64,000 bases of DNA from Pseudomonas parafulva (GTDB taxonomy: Bacteria > Pseudomonadota > Gammaproteobacteria > Pseudomonadales > Pseudomonadaceae), in NCBI RefSeq assembly GCF_002021815.1, contig NZ_CP019952.1:837001-901000 (forward strand). The letters are read 5' to 3'. The translations under genes and the position numbers were made by a program. Under the pieces are notes generated by a model that worked only from the letters and a program-made list of their open reading frames with translations, did not search any database and was not told the DNA's origin. Position 1 is the first letter of the stretch. Each line of letters begins with the position of its first letter. Shown piece after piece: positions 52,036 to 63,155 of the stretch.

Positions 52036-52848
52036 CTACAACGTTCGTGACAAGCCAAACCGTTTGCGCAGCACCTTGTCCAGTAAACGCTGCGGCACCA
52101 GGCGGGCCATCAGCGGCAGGGCCGTGCTGCCATTGCCCAGCCGCACCCGTGCCGGCACTGGCGAACGCTGGGTCGCTTTCAGCACGCCTTGGGCAAAGGT
52201 CGCCGTCGGTGTCGGCCTGTCGAGCGAGGCGCGGGCCCGGGCTTGGATGTGTTCACGCAGTGGCCACCACGGCGATTGCGGCGCCAGCACCTGCTGCGCC
52301 TGCTGCTGAGCGTGGCTGGCGAACTGCGAGGCGATGGCCCCAGGCTGCACCTCCATCACGCGGATGCCGAACGGCGCCAGTTCCAGGCGCAGGGCGTCGC
52401 TCAGGGCCTTCACGGCAGCCTTGGAGGCGCAGTAGGCGCCGGCGAACGGCGTGACCAGCACGCCGGAGACACTGCCGATGTTCACCACCAGGCCTTGGGC
52501 GCGACGCAGCTGGGGGAACAGCGCGCGTGTCACGCCGACCAGCGCGAACACGTTTGTCTGGAACTGGCGCTGCAGGGCGTCGACCCCGCCATCGAGCAGC
52601 GGCCCCATGGCGCCGTAGCCGGCGTTGTTGATCAGGATGTCCAGTGCCTCGAGTTCCTGCGCGAGCAGGGCCAGGGCGTGTGGGTCGTTGACATCCAGTT
52701 GCCGGGCAACGAAGCCCGCAGCGGCCAGGCGCGCCACATCTTCAGCCTGGCGGGCGGTGGCCCAGACCTGATGGCCGGCATCGCGAAACGCATCGGCCAG
52801 GGCGCGGCCAATGCCGCTGGAGCAACCGGTGATCAGGACTGTCGACAT
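52036..52848 (-). CDS. Short-chain dehydrogenase/reductase
   Basis: A 270-residue classical SDR: NAD(P) motif TGCSSGIGRALADAF (residues 7-21), NNAGYGAMG, the catalytic Ser in NIGSVSG and Tyr-x3-Lys in YCASKAAVKAL. Asp after beta-3 (QLDVNDPHAL) is usual. Substrate unknown. It converges with the efflux operon, and a GTAGGC/GCCTAC inverted repeat lies in the 21-base gap. Confidence 0.9.
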   Translation of the reverse strand: MSTVLITGCSSGIGRALADAFRDAGHQVWATARQAEDVARLAAAGFVARQLDVNDPHALALLAQELEALDILINNAGYGAMGPLLDGGVDALQRQFQTNVFALVGVTRALFPQLRRAQGLVVNIGSVSGVLVTPFAGAYCASKAAVKALSDALRLELAPFGIRVMEVQPGAIASQFASHAQQQAQQVLAPQSPWWPLREHIQARARASLDRPTPTATFAQGVLKATQRSPVPARVRLGNGSTALPLMARLVPQRLLDKVLRKRFGLSRTL

Positions 52849-52935
52849 GCAGAAGGCCTTTGGGTCTGTGTGGAGGGGCAGCGGGTCTGCGCCGAGTCGC
52901 CAACCGGTCGCCAGCCGTTGGGCGTCGACAAGGAG

Positions 52936-53400
52936 TCAGTTGGCAAAGCTGCCTTGCAGGTGCTCGGCCCTGAATTCCAACGTCTGTGCACGGTAGCCCG
53001 AGCGCAGCGCAGGCAATGGCAGGCAATCGGACCACTGCGCGCCCGGCTGCAATTCGCCAGGCCCACGGTAGCGCGGTGCATTGTAGGTATTTTCTGCCAG
53101 GTTGACTGTGTCGCCTGGCGCATAGGCCGCCACACGCCAGCGCAGCTCGGTGAGCGGCACCTTGTTGCCGTTCTTCAGGGTGACCTGCAAGGGGCGGTCG
53201 GCGGGGCATTGGGTGGGGGCATAGGCAAGGCGCATGTCCAAGCGGGCCAGTTGCGAGGTTTCGCGAGTGTCCTGCCAGATGACGAACAAGGCCACCAGGC
53301 CCAGACCACCCACGGCGGCCAGCGAAATCGGCAAGGCCTTGGCAGGGTAGCGCAGCAACAGCACCAGCCAGGTGAGGATAAGGAGAGCGCCGATGATCAT
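52936..53400 (-). CDS. Membrane-anchored protein of unknown function
   Basis: A 154-residue protein with two N-terminal TM segments (IIGALLILTWLVLLLRYP and LPISLAAVGGLGLVALFVIW) and a periplasmic beta-rich part (QVTLKNGNKVPLTELRWRVAAY) containing two Cys (PTQCPADRP, WSDCLPL), probably a disulfide. The ATG at 53400 opens the first TM segment. The frame reads on upstream without conserved sequence. Family not recognised; it is 87 bases upstream of the SDR gene in the same direction and may be co-transcribed. Confidence 0.7.
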   Translation of the reverse strand: MIIGALLILTWLVLLLRYPAKALPISLAAVGGLGLVALFVIWQDTRETSQLARLDMRLAYAPTQCPADRPLQVTLKNGNKVPLTELRWRVAAYAPGDTVNLAENTYNAPRYRGPGELQPGAQWSDCLPLPALRSGYRAQTLEFRAEHLQGSFAN

Positions 53401-53963
53401 GAGCCTTGCAGACCTTGGTTGCGCGAGGGTTGAAGCATCGTAGCGTGAAATGGGGGAAGGCTCAAAAGGGCAGGGGCTGGCCGGCTGTGGATCGAGGAAG
53501 GTGAGATGGGAGTCAAGTGCCGCAGCGCACTGGCTTAATCTACGAACTGCGGCACCCGCGCCACACCTTCGGGCAGCAAGGCATCCTGGCTCGGCACGTG
53601 TCGGTTTGGGCTCGGTATACACAGGACGCAAATATTTCGGGACGCTCATATGCCAGCATGGGGGCCGGGAGGGGAAAAATGAAGAAAATGCCCCAGGTGA
53701 TGATGGCAAGCTGAAGTCTTTCGGCCCGGTGTTTATTTCTTGAGGTCAATAAACGGGCTCACACAGCTGGGCTCCACGTTTTCTCGCTACATCTCGTAAC
53801 GCTTGAAGACCCTTCAGTTCCTAAGGTTTTTCAGCGCCGGGCCGCCAACATGGCCAGACGTCGTGATTGGCGGCTGTGAACGAAGGATCGTCGCAGTCAA
53901 TGCGTGGCCGGCCCACGCAGGCTTCTGATCCCAAACCACATGGAAGAGACGAGGCTTGAAACG
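53401..53963. other. 563-base gene-poor stretch, start of the accessory patch
   Basis: No convincing gene. Small frames on both strands (for example 53450-53743 plus and 53540-53749 minus) show no conserved motif, signal peptide or ribosome site. There is an imperfect inverted repeat at about 53724-53758 (GTTTATT with AATAAAC, extended by CCCG/CGGG after a bulge). From about 53700 the DNA becomes visibly richer in A and T than the flanks. Confidence 0.5.
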
Positions 53964-54401
53964 ATGAAGAACTGCATGCGAATCCTCTCTGCCACCGCAG
54001 TCATGCTGGCAGCGGCCCCAGCCCTTGCGGGGCCGCCCGTTGAAGTGACGTTCAGAAATCTCGGAACCGAGCCGGTGAAGCTCCAGCTGACCAATGCGAA
54101 CGAGACCAGTACGTATCAGATTGCCAGGCCCACACCACTTCAGGAGGTACAGCCCGGCTCGTCGATTACCTTTAGCGTGCAACGATTGGTAAGCCCCGAT
54201 ACCAACGGCGCTATGTTGAGGTATGCGGCAGGGGGTAAAACCTGTGCCTTCAGCACTACGTTCGTGATGATGATGTCCGGTGGCATTAAACAGCCTAAAT
54301 GGAACAAGACCGCGACCCCCTCCGGTGGGGCCACGTGCACGGCTGTGAACTCTGGATTCAGCGCGAATTATGCCTGGAAGGCTGAATTCACCATGAAGTA
54401 A
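53964..54401 (+). CDS. Exported protein of unknown function (accessory)
   Basis: A 145-residue protein with a clear Sec signal (MKNCMRILSATAVMLAAAPALA, cleavage before GPP). The mature ~123 residues are beta-rich (VEVTFRNLGTEPVKLQLTN; SSITFSVQRLV) with two Cys (GKTCAFSTTF, GATCTAVNSG) that could pair, and a basic-aromatic end (NYAWKAEFTMK). The ATG at 53964 has GAGG eight bases upstream. No family recognised. It precedes another unrecognised gene by 89 bases, and both lie in AT-richer DNA. Confidence 0.65.
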   Translation: MKNCMRILSATAVMLAAAPALAGPPVEVTFRNLGTEPVKLQLTNANETSTYQIARPTPLQEVQPGSSITFSVQRLVSPDTNGAMLRYAAGGKTCAFSTTFVMMMSGGIKQPKWNKTATPSGGATCTAVNSGFSANYAWKAEFTMK

Positions 54402-54490
54402 GCGGCTAAAAATGCCTGCAGTGCTTGGCGTCACAAGCACTGCGGGCATTTGGGCTGCCCGTGGAACTTCAAAATAGTGAGTGATTGGTC

Positions 54491-55231
54491 ATGTCAAAAG
54501 TTAGTGAGTTTTCTGTTGCTCCAATCCGTGCGCTCGCTTCTACGCGCATCCATACCCATTCAGCAGTCCCGAATCAAGAGGGCGCGGTACCCTCAGGTGC
54601 AACTCGCCAAGCCTCCCTTGATCTTTCTACGTTGTCCAAACAACTTGCAAGTGCCGCTCAGCGGGCGGCTGCGCGCGACAGTCAGCTTAGTCGGCAAGAG
54701 CTGGCTGCTTTGGCATCCAAGATACAGATGGAGCTAGGCGGAAGTGCATATAGGCTTACCAAGCCCCTTCACGACGCACATGTCCCAGACACGGATGATC
54801 CCGAGTTATTGGCAAGGGCAAGGCAAGCCACGGATTTTCTGAACGGAAAGGGGAGTAATCCTTTCCAGAAACTGACAATTGAACAGCTCGCTTTGATTGG
54901 TTACGACGAAGGCGGCGATTTCACCCACAACGAGCGCCTCGCCGCAAGCAGAGAGTTAGGCAAGCGCTATGAAGTATGGTCCCGAGCGATGGTGGATAAA
55001 GCAAACGCTGAATATCAGCAGACGGGGTATCAAGATGAGGCGATCAGGGAAATTATTGCAACTTACAAGTCGCTGCCGCCCATTCTGGAAGCAGGTTTCG
55101 GCAATTACGAAGTCAACATGACCCTGATGATAGGCAAAACCGACCCCCCTCGCAGCGATGATCCCGATTCTCTGATCGACACCCTCCTGAAAACCGCCCG
55201 CAAGCTTGCCCGCCGAGCCAGCCCGCTCTAG
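54491..55231 (+). CDS. Unrecognised cytosolic protein (accessory)
   Basis: A 246-residue, mainly helical, charged protein without signal peptide. Its N-terminal 50 residues are low in structure and rich in Ser/Ala/Thr; a central block reads DTDDPELLARARQATDFLNGKGSNPF and then LTIEQLALIGYDEGGDFTHNER. I recall similar blocks in hypothetical proteins of other Pseudomonas but know no function. Base composition is AT-richer than the surrounding genes. Its stop codon (55229-55231) coincides with the point where an adaptor-protein remnant begins, so the gene seems to have arrived by replacement. The ribosome site is weak. Confidence 0.65.
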   Translation: MSKVSEFSVAPIRALASTRIHTHSAVPNQEGAVPSGATRQASLDLSTLSKQLASAAQRAAARDSQLSRQELAALASKIQMELGGSAYRLTKPLHDAHVPDTDDPELLARARQATDFLNGKGSNPFQKLTIEQLALIGYDEGGDFTHNERLAASRELGKRYEVWSRAMVDKANAEYQQTGYQDEAIREIIATYKSLPPILEAGFGNYEVNMTLMIGKTDPPRSDDPDSLIDTLLKTARKLARRASPL

Positions 55232-55460
55232 CTTGCGCCTGGGCATGAGCGCGCAGGTGGACATACGTATCACGAGCAAGGCCCAGGCGCTGGTCATTCC
55301 GCCAGAGGCGCTGCAGCGCAGCAGCGCAGGTGAGCACGTTGTGTGGTTTCGTGAGGACCCTGGCCAAGCGCCGAGCGAGGTGACCGTCAGCGTGGACGGC
55401 ATAGGGCCGCAGGGGGTCGAGGTGTCAGGGCTGGGGGCAGGGTACGTCAGGTTACCCTGA
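55215..55460 (+). pseudogene. 3' remnant of an HlyD/RND-type adaptor gene
   Basis: About 80 residues of the C-terminal end of a periplasmic adaptor: LRLGMSAQVDI, ALVIPPEALQRSSAGEHVVWF and GVEVSGLGAGYVRLP match the beta-barrel/MP end of MacA/CusB-type proteins (LRPGM..., A.V.P..A......VWV, V.SGL..G). The anchor, lipoyl and hairpin parts are missing. The frame runs back only into the 3' end of the 246-residue gene, with no ribosome site. So this is a decapitated gene left by an insertion or deletion. Codon use is typical of the chromosome, unlike the gene before it. Confidence 0.75.
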
Positions 55461-55481
55461 TGCCCCGCCGCGCTCGGCGCC

Positions 55482-56261
55482 CTATGCTTCGGGCTGATCG
55501 CGCAAGAACACCAGGTGATCGACCTTCGACTGCTCGGCGCTGTAGTAATACCCCTGCACGTCGAACTGCTTGAGCTGCGTTGGGTCACTGATGCGCTCTT
55601 CGATGACGAAGCGGCTCATCATGCCGCGCGCCTTCTTGGCGTAGAAGCTGATGATCTTGTGCTGGCCGTTTTTCAGGTCCTTGAAGTCCACATTGATCAC
55701 CCGGGCCTTCAGGGCGCTGCGCTTGACCGCGCTGAAATATTCGTTGCTGGCCAGGTTCAGCAGCAGATCATCGCCCTGTTCGGCCAGGGCCTCGTTGAGC
55801 CACTCGCTGATACGCGTGCCCCAGAACGCGTAAAGGTCCTTGCCGCGGGCGTTGGCCAGCTTGGTGCCCATTTCCAGGCGGTAGGGCTGCATCAGGTCCA
55901 GCGGGCGCAGCAGGCCGTAGAGGCCGGAGAGCATGCGCAGGTGATCCTGGGCGTAGCTGAGGTCGTCCTCACCCAAGGTCTGGGCGTCCAGGCCGGTGTA
56001 GACGTCACCTTTGAAGGCCAGCAGGGCCTGCTTGGCGTTCTCTGGCGTGAACGTGGGTGTCCAGCTGCCGAAACGCGCGGCGTTCAGGCCCGCGAGCTTG
56101 TCGGACAGGTGCATCAGTTCGCTGATCTGCGCCGGGCTCATTTCTCGCAGCTGCTCGATCAGTTCCTGGGAATGGTCGAGGTGGCGGGGCAGGGTGAAGC
56201 GCTCGGTCACCGGTGGGGTGTCGTAGTCGAGGGTCTTGGCGGGGGAAATCACCGTCAGCAT
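55482..56261 (-). CDS. yaaA: Peroxide stress protein YaaA
   Basis: A 259-residue UPF0246 protein that limits free iron and oxidative damage under H2O2 stress and binds DNA. The N-terminus [16 protein letters not shown] and later [31 protein letters not shown] and [15 protein letters not shown] blocks are diagnostic. The ATG at 56261 follows AGGAG at eight bases; the open frame upstream is not conserved. In other Pseudomonas this gene is the neighbour of algD; here its downstream side faces the adaptor remnant. Confidence 0.93.
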   Translation of the reverse strand: MLTVISPAKTLDYDTPPVTERFTLPRHLDHSQELIEQLREMSPAQISELMHLSDKLAGLNAARFGSWTPTFTPENAKQALLAFKGDVYTGLDAQTLGEDDLSYAQDHLRMLSGLYGLLRPLDLMQPYRLEMGTKLANARGKDLYAFWGTRISEWLNEALAEQGDDLLLNLASNEYFSAVKRSALKARVINVDFKDLKNGQHKIISFYAKKARGMMSRFVIEERISDPTQLKQFDVQGYYYSAEQSKVDHLVFLRDQPEA

Positions 56262-56396
56262 CGGATCTGCTCCTGGCATCAAAGAGCGGGATTCTAAGGG
56301 TTGGACGAGGCAAGTCCAAACTATGGCGACAATAGTCAACGCCCATGGCCGATGCAGCGGCTATAGTGCCTGTTTTCCTTGAACGGAGCCCTGACC

Positions 56397-57524
56397 GTGC
56401 GCGTCGTTTCAGCCCTGCTGACTGGCCTGTTGAGCCTGGCCGTGCAAGCCGCCCCTTCCACGCCGGCCAGCCTGGACCGTGGCCTGTGGCCCGAGCAACT
56501 GGACAACCCTGCGCTGTTCGATGTGGCGTCGCGGGCCGAAATCCTCTCGTTCGCCCGGGTACTGCACGAGAACGAGCTGCTCGACGAGAACGCCCTGGCA
56601 GCCCGATTGGGCCTGCGGCAGGTCAACTTGCAGAAGATCAGGCAGGTGCGGGCGCGGCTGTGGCAGCGTCTTTGGCAGGGTTATCAACAGGCGCAACGCA
56701 GTTGCGAGCAAGATGCGTCCTTTTGCTATGCGGTGACGTCGATGGCCGAACTGCGCTTGCAAGCTGCGACCTTCGCCACCGATGTGGGTGAGTTCTACAC
56801 CGGCTGGATCGAGCCCAGCCGGCAATTTCATGAGCAGTACCTGAACGAGCAACTGCGCAAGGCGGCGTTGTTGCCCCAGACCAGCAGCGAAGTACAGCGG
56901 CTGTCTGCAGCCGAGCGCAACGGCGATGAACTCAATGACCGGCTGTTTCTGCTCACCTTTGCCGGTGGGCCGGGCGCGGCGGCAGGCACCACCGACGAGC
57001 TGACTGCCTACTTGCGCAAGCAGAAACTCGATGGGACGTTCTTCGTGCTCGGCAGCCGTTTGCAGCAACGTCGCGACGGCGAGTCGCTGGCGGCCCTGCG
57101 GCGCTTGTATGCTGGCCAGTGCGTAGGCATTCAGGGGTGGGAATACCGGTCCCATGCGCAGTGGACGGATTGGCAGGCCTCGATCAGCCGCAGCCAGGCA
57201 CGGGTGCGGGCAGACCTGCCCGAGCAGTATGTGCCGCTGTTTCGCCCACCGTATGGCCAGCGGCGGGCCGACGGCCAGGCGTTCATGCAGCGTCAGCAGT
57301 TGCAGGTCTCGCTGTGGGATATCGATGCGCAGGACGACTCGGGCTTGAGTGCGCAGGCCTCAGCCGAGCGTGTGTTGACCTTGATGCTGCTGTGGCGCAA
57401 AGGCGTGATCCAGTTTCACGACGCCTTGCCCAAGGCCAGGCCTGCGGTGCAATGGCTGCTTGAGCACACCGCGCAAAGCGGCATTGGTTGGCAGGATTGT
57501 CGCGAATATGGACAGGGCGAGTAG
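56397..57524 (+). CDS. NodB-type polysaccharide deacetylase-like protein with degenerate metal site
   Basis: A 375-residue exported protein. GTG 56397 has GGAG nine bases upstream and starts the signal peptide (RVVSALLTGLLSLAVQA). Residues 20-180 are a helical N-terminal domain. The NodB domain follows: motif 1, normally TFDDGP, reads TFAGGPG (residues 187-193), losing both Asp; motif 2 has one His (YRSHAQW); motif 3 RPPYG (283-287) and the last motif IQFHD are intact. Without the base and metal Asp, deacetylation is improbable; a binding or scaffold role is possible. It is divergent from yaaA. Confidence 0.8.
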   Translation: MRVVSALLTGLLSLAVQAAPSTPASLDRGLWPEQLDNPALFDVASRAEILSFARVLHENELLDENALAARLGLRQVNLQKIRQVRARLWQRLWQGYQQAQRSCEQDASFCYAVTSMAELRLQAATFATDVGEFYTGWIEPSRQFHEQYLNEQLRKAALLPQTSSEVQRLSAAERNGDELNDRLFLLTFAGGPGAAAGTTDELTAYLRKQKLDGTFFVLGSRLQQRRDGESLAALRRLYAGQCVGIQGWEYRSHAQWTDWQASISRSQARVRADLPEQYVPLFRPPYGQRRADGQAFMQRQQLQVSLWDIDAQDDSGLSAQASAERVLTLMLLWRKGVIQFHDALPKARPAVQWLLEHTAQSGIGWQDCREYGQGE

Positions 57525-57803
57525 CAACCTGACTTCTGACTGTAGACCTGCTTGGCGTTGGCGCCAAGGCCTGTTCGTCAATCGGAAAAATAAAGTTGGC
57601 AATCGCATGAAAATGCTTTTTCCGGTCATGGCTTTTGCGGTATGAAGAAACCAGACAGCCGATTCCTGCAGCACAGGTGGCGTCACATCGGTCCACCTGG
57701 CCAGATCGCTTCCCGCCCGTAACAACGCGGATACGGGAAGAACGGCAGTCACCCCGCGGCGTAACAGACCACGCCGTGCCGCTTCGACATAAGGTGACCG
57801 AGT

Positions 57804-59198
57804 ATGGATGACCAAGGACGCACCCCTTCCTCCAGCAAGCCAATCCTCTATGTGCTCGATACCAACGTCCTGATTCACGACCCCAACGCATTACTCAACT
57901 TCGAGGAGCACCACGTCGCCATTCCCATGACGGTGCTGGAGGAACTCGACAAGCTCAAGGCCGGTAAGCAAAGCATCGCTGCCGAATGCCGCCAGGCCAT
58001 CCGCCTGATCGACCAGACGCTGGGTGATGCCTCGCCTAGCGTGGTGGAGCAGGGGGTACCCATCCAGCGTGGCAAGAGTGGGCCAAAAGGGTATCTGTCC
58101 ATCCTGATGACTCCGCGCAACGAGCCGAACAAGCTGTTGCCCGAAACCCTCAACGACAACATCATCATCAATCAGCTGCTCGAAGTCAGGGCACGGCGCA
58201 CCGACCTGGACGTGGTGCTGGTCACCAAGGACATCAACATGCGCCTGAAGGCGCGCGCCTGCGGCATCGCCGCCGAGGACTACAGCACCGACCAGCTGGT
58301 CGACGACGTGTCGCTGTTGTCCAAGGGCTATCATTCGGTCACCGGCTCGTTCTGGGACCGGGTCAGCAAGGTCGACACGCGTCAGGAACGTGGCCGTACC
58401 TGGCACCGGGTGCAACTGGCCGAGCCGCTGCCTGCGGTGCACGTGAACGAGTTCATCATCGATGAGCAAGGGTTCGTCGGCTGGATCAAGGGCACGCGCG
58501 AGGGCGAACTGCTGCTGCTCGACCTGCACCAGGAGCCGCTGCTGCATCAGGAAGCCTGGGGCCTGAAACCGCGTGACATTCATCAGAGCCTGGCGCTGTT
58601 GGCGCTGCTCGATCCGGATATCCACCTGGTCAACCTGACCGGGGCGGCGGGGTCGGGCAAGACCATCCTGGCACTGGCGGCGGCCATCGAGCAGACCATG
58701 GTCAGCAAGCGTTACCGGCGCATCATCGCCACCCGAAGCGTGCAGGGGCTCGACCAGGAGATCGGTTTTCTGCCGGGAACAGAGGCCGAGAAGATGGAGC
58801 CCTGGCTGGGCGCCATTACCGATAACCTCGAAGCCTTGCACATGGACGATGAAAGCACCCACGGCAGTGTCGAGTACATCCTCGAACGTGTGCCGCTGCA
58901 GTTCAAATCGCTCAACTACATCCGTGGTCGCAGCTTCCAGCAGAGCCTGATCCTCATCGATGAGTGCCAGAACCTCACGCCGCACCAGATGAAAACCATC
59001 ATCACCCGTGCTGGCGCGGGATCGAAGGTGGTGTGCCTGGGTAACCTGGCGCAGATCGATACACCGTACCTGTCCGCGACCAGTTCGGGCCTGACCTACC
59101 TGACCGAACGCTTCAAGGACTTCCCCCATGGCGTGCACATCACCCTGCAAGGGGTGCCTCGGTCGGTGTTGGCCGAGTTCGCCGAGTCACACATGTAG
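57804..59198 (+). CDS. PIN-PhoH fusion protein (PhoH2-type ATPase/RNase)
   Basis: A 464-residue cytosolic protein. Residues 12-145 are a PIN nuclease domain with the acidic residues in [19 protein letters not shown] and VLVTKDINM. Residues 250-460 are the PhoH ATPase with Walker [11 protein letters not shown] and Walker [12 protein letters not shown], and a [11 protein letters not shown] sensor. PhoH2 proteins combine RNA unwinding and cleavage. Preceded by a 279-base gap with no gene; a strong hairpin follows. Confidence 0.92.
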   Translation: MDDQGRTPSSSKPILYVLDTNVLIHDPNALLNFEEHHVAIPMTVLEELDKLKAGKQSIAAECRQAIRLIDQTLGDASPSVVEQGVPIQRGKSGPKGYLSILMTPRNEPNKLLPETLNDNIIINQLLEVRARRTDLDVVLVTKDINMRLKARACGIAAEDYSTDQLVDDVSLLSKGYHSVTGSFWDRVSKVDTRQERGRTWHRVQLAEPLPAVHVNEFIIDEQGFVGWIKGTREGELLLLDLHQEPLLHQEAWGLKPRDIHQSLALLALLDPDIHLVNLTGAAGSGKTILALAAAIEQTMVSKRYRRIIATRSVQGLDQEIGFLPGTEAEKMEPWLGAITDNLEALHMDDESTHGSVEYILERVPLQFKSLNYIRGRSFQQSLILIDECQNLTPHQMKTIITRAGAGSKVVCLGNLAQIDTPYLSATSSGLTYLTERFKDFPHGVHITLQGVPRSVLAEFAESHM

Positions 59199-59208
59199 TA
59201 GCCCCGCA

Positions 59209-59232
59209 CGCCGGGCGGTTCACCGCCCGGCG
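59209..59232 (+). terminator. Strong GC hairpin between phoH and moaC
   Basis: CGCCGGGCGG and CCGCCCGGCG form a perfect 10-bp stem with loop TTCA, ten bases past the PhoH stop. It has no U tract. It likely ends or stabilises the phoH transcript; it is 88 bases before moaC. Confidence 0.6.
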
Positions 59233-59319
59233 GCTTCGGGCCGCAATGCGTCGGCCTGGCCCCTGCTCAAACCTGACCCACCGGTTTACACTCTCAGCTC
59301 CCTTCACAGGAGCAGAGCA

Positions 59320-59790
59320 GTGCTGACACATCTTGATTCCCAAGGGCGGGCCAACATGGTCGACGTCACTGAAAAAGCCGTGACCGAGCGCGAGGCCACG
59401 GCCGAAGCGCGCGTGCGCATGTTGCCGCACACCCTGCAGATGATCGTTGACGGTGAGCACCCCAAGGGTGATGTCTTCGCCGTGGCGCGCATCGCCGGCA
59501 TCCAGGCGGCGAAGAAGACCAGCGACCTGATTCCGTTGTGTCATCCGCTGATGCTGACCAGTGTCAAGGTCGAGCTCAGCGCCGAGGGCAGTGATGCAGT
59601 GCGTATCGTCGCCCGGTGCAAGCTGGCCGGGCAGACCGGTGTGGAGATGGAAGCGCTGACGGCGGCCAGCGTAGCCGCGTTGACCCTCTATGACATGTGC
59701 AAGGCCGTGGACAAGGGCATGGTCATCGAGCAAGTGCGCCTGCTGGAGAAGCTGGGCGGCAAAAGCGGCCCGTACAAGGTGCAAGGCTGA
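59320..59790 (+). CDS. moaC: Cyclic pyranopterin monophosphate synthase MoaC
   Basis: A 156-residue enzyme that, with MoaA, makes cyclic pyranopterin monophosphate for molybdenum cofactor. The conserved blocks are [47 protein letters not shown] (shown here in part: [10 protein letters not shown]) and [24 protein letters not shown], with active-site Asp and Lys in MCKAVDKGM. The start is GTG 59320 with AGGAG seven bases upstream. moaD overlaps its stop (TGATG at 59788-59792). Confidence 0.95.
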   Translation: MLTHLDSQGRANMVDVTEKAVTEREATAEARVRMLPHTLQMIVDGEHPKGDVFAVARIAGIQAAKKTSDLIPLCHPLMLTSVKVELSAEGSDAVRIVARCKLAGQTGVEMEALTAASVAALTLYDMCKAVDKGMVIEQVRLLEKLGGKSGPYKVQG

Positions 59791-60035
59791 TGAAGATCAA
59801 GGTGATGTATTTCGCTCGCTACCGGGAGCGGCTGGAGCGCGGCAGCGAGTCGCTCGAAGGGACGTTCAGAGTAGTGGACGATGTGCGCCTGGCGTTGGTG
59901 GGTAGAGGCGAGCCTTATCAGGTGCTGGCCGAGCAAAACCTGATGTGCGCGCGCAACGAGGAATTGTGCAGGCTGGATGAGCCTGTGCAAGACGGCGACG
60001 AAGTGGCCTTCTTTCCGCCTGTGACTGGAGGTTGA
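59790..60035 (+). CDS. moaD: Molybdopterin synthase small subunit MoaD
   Basis: An 81-residue ubiquitin-fold sulfur carrier ending in the required Gly-Gly (FFPPVTGG), which carries the thiocarboxylate. [15 protein letters not shown] opens the beta-grasp fold. Overlaps moaC by one base; moaE starts three bases after its stop. Confidence 0.94.
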   Translation: MKIKVMYFARYRERLERGSESLEGTFRVVDDVRLALVGRGEPYQVLAEQNLMCARNEELCRLDEPVQDGDEVAFFPPVTGG

Positions 60036-60037
60036 GC

Positions 60038-60487
60038 ATGGCCGTTCGGGTACAGGAAGGCGCTTTCGATCCGGGCGTTGAGACCAACGCCTTGCATGCG
60101 GCCAACGTAGGTGTCGGGGCAGTGGTCAGTTTCATCGGCTACGTGCGGGACTTCAACGACGGCCAGGAGGTGGCGGGCATGGTGCTCGAGCATTATCCCG
60201 GCATGACCGAAAAGGCCCTGGCCAAGATCGTGGCCGAGGCACAGCAGCGCTGGCCGTTGTTGAAGGTCGAGGTGCTGCACCGCGTGGGGCATTTGGCGCC
60301 CGGCGAGCCGATCGTGTTCGTCGGCGTGGCCAGTGCCCATCGGCAGGCCTCGTTCGAGGCTTGCAACTTCATCATGGATTACCTGAAGACCCGGGCACCG
60401 TTCTGGAAGAAGGAAACGACCGGGCAAGGGGAACGATGGGTGGAAGGACGTCAGAGCGATCAGGACGCGGCAGGGCGATGGGGATAG
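60038..60487 (+). CDS. moaE: Molybdopterin synthase large subunit MoaE
   Basis: A 149-residue catalytic subunit. It has GAVVSFIGYVRDFNDG, LEHYPGMTEKAL, HRVGHLAPGEPIVFVGVASAHRQASFEAC (in parts) and the active lysine in FWKKET. The start ATG 60038 follows GGAGG. It is last of moaCDE. A short hairpin (GGGCCGC/GCGGCCC, 60543-60559) lies between it and rhlB, downstream of both. Confidence 0.94.
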   Translation: MAVRVQEGAFDPGVETNALHAANVGVGAVVSFIGYVRDFNDGQEVAGMVLEHYPGMTEKALAKIVAEAQQRWPLLKVEVLHRVGHLAPGEPIVFVGVASAHRQASFEACNFIMDYLKTRAPFWKKETTGQGERWVEGRQSDQDAAGRWG

Positions 60488-60618
60488 GGGGGAGCGATTG
60501 ACCTTGGGCGCTGCACGAACGCCCGGGGAGCTGTGATGCCCAGGGCCGCTGCGCGGCCCATCGAGGCCGGTCCGGCGGCCAGGAGCATGGGCAGATCGAC
60601 CTGACCGACCCAACCCGA

Positions 60619-62073
<1,455 letters not shown>

Positions 62074-62167
62074 CTCGTCAATTGGTTAAGGAATGTACGC
62101 CGGGCAGTGTAATGCAAGATCCCTGCTCGGCGTAGTGCAATGGCCTTGAACGACTCGTGCGCGCGGC

Positions 62168-63155
<988 letters not shown>

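Noticed and set aside
53450..53749. Small genes in the 53.4-53.9 kb gap
   Set aside because: No ribosome site, no motif, and composition like random reading frames.
59209..59319. Molybdenum-cofactor riboswitch before moaC
   Set aside because: Only one simple GC hairpin is present; the multi-stem Moco motif is not seen, and the hairpin sits next to the preceding gene's stop.
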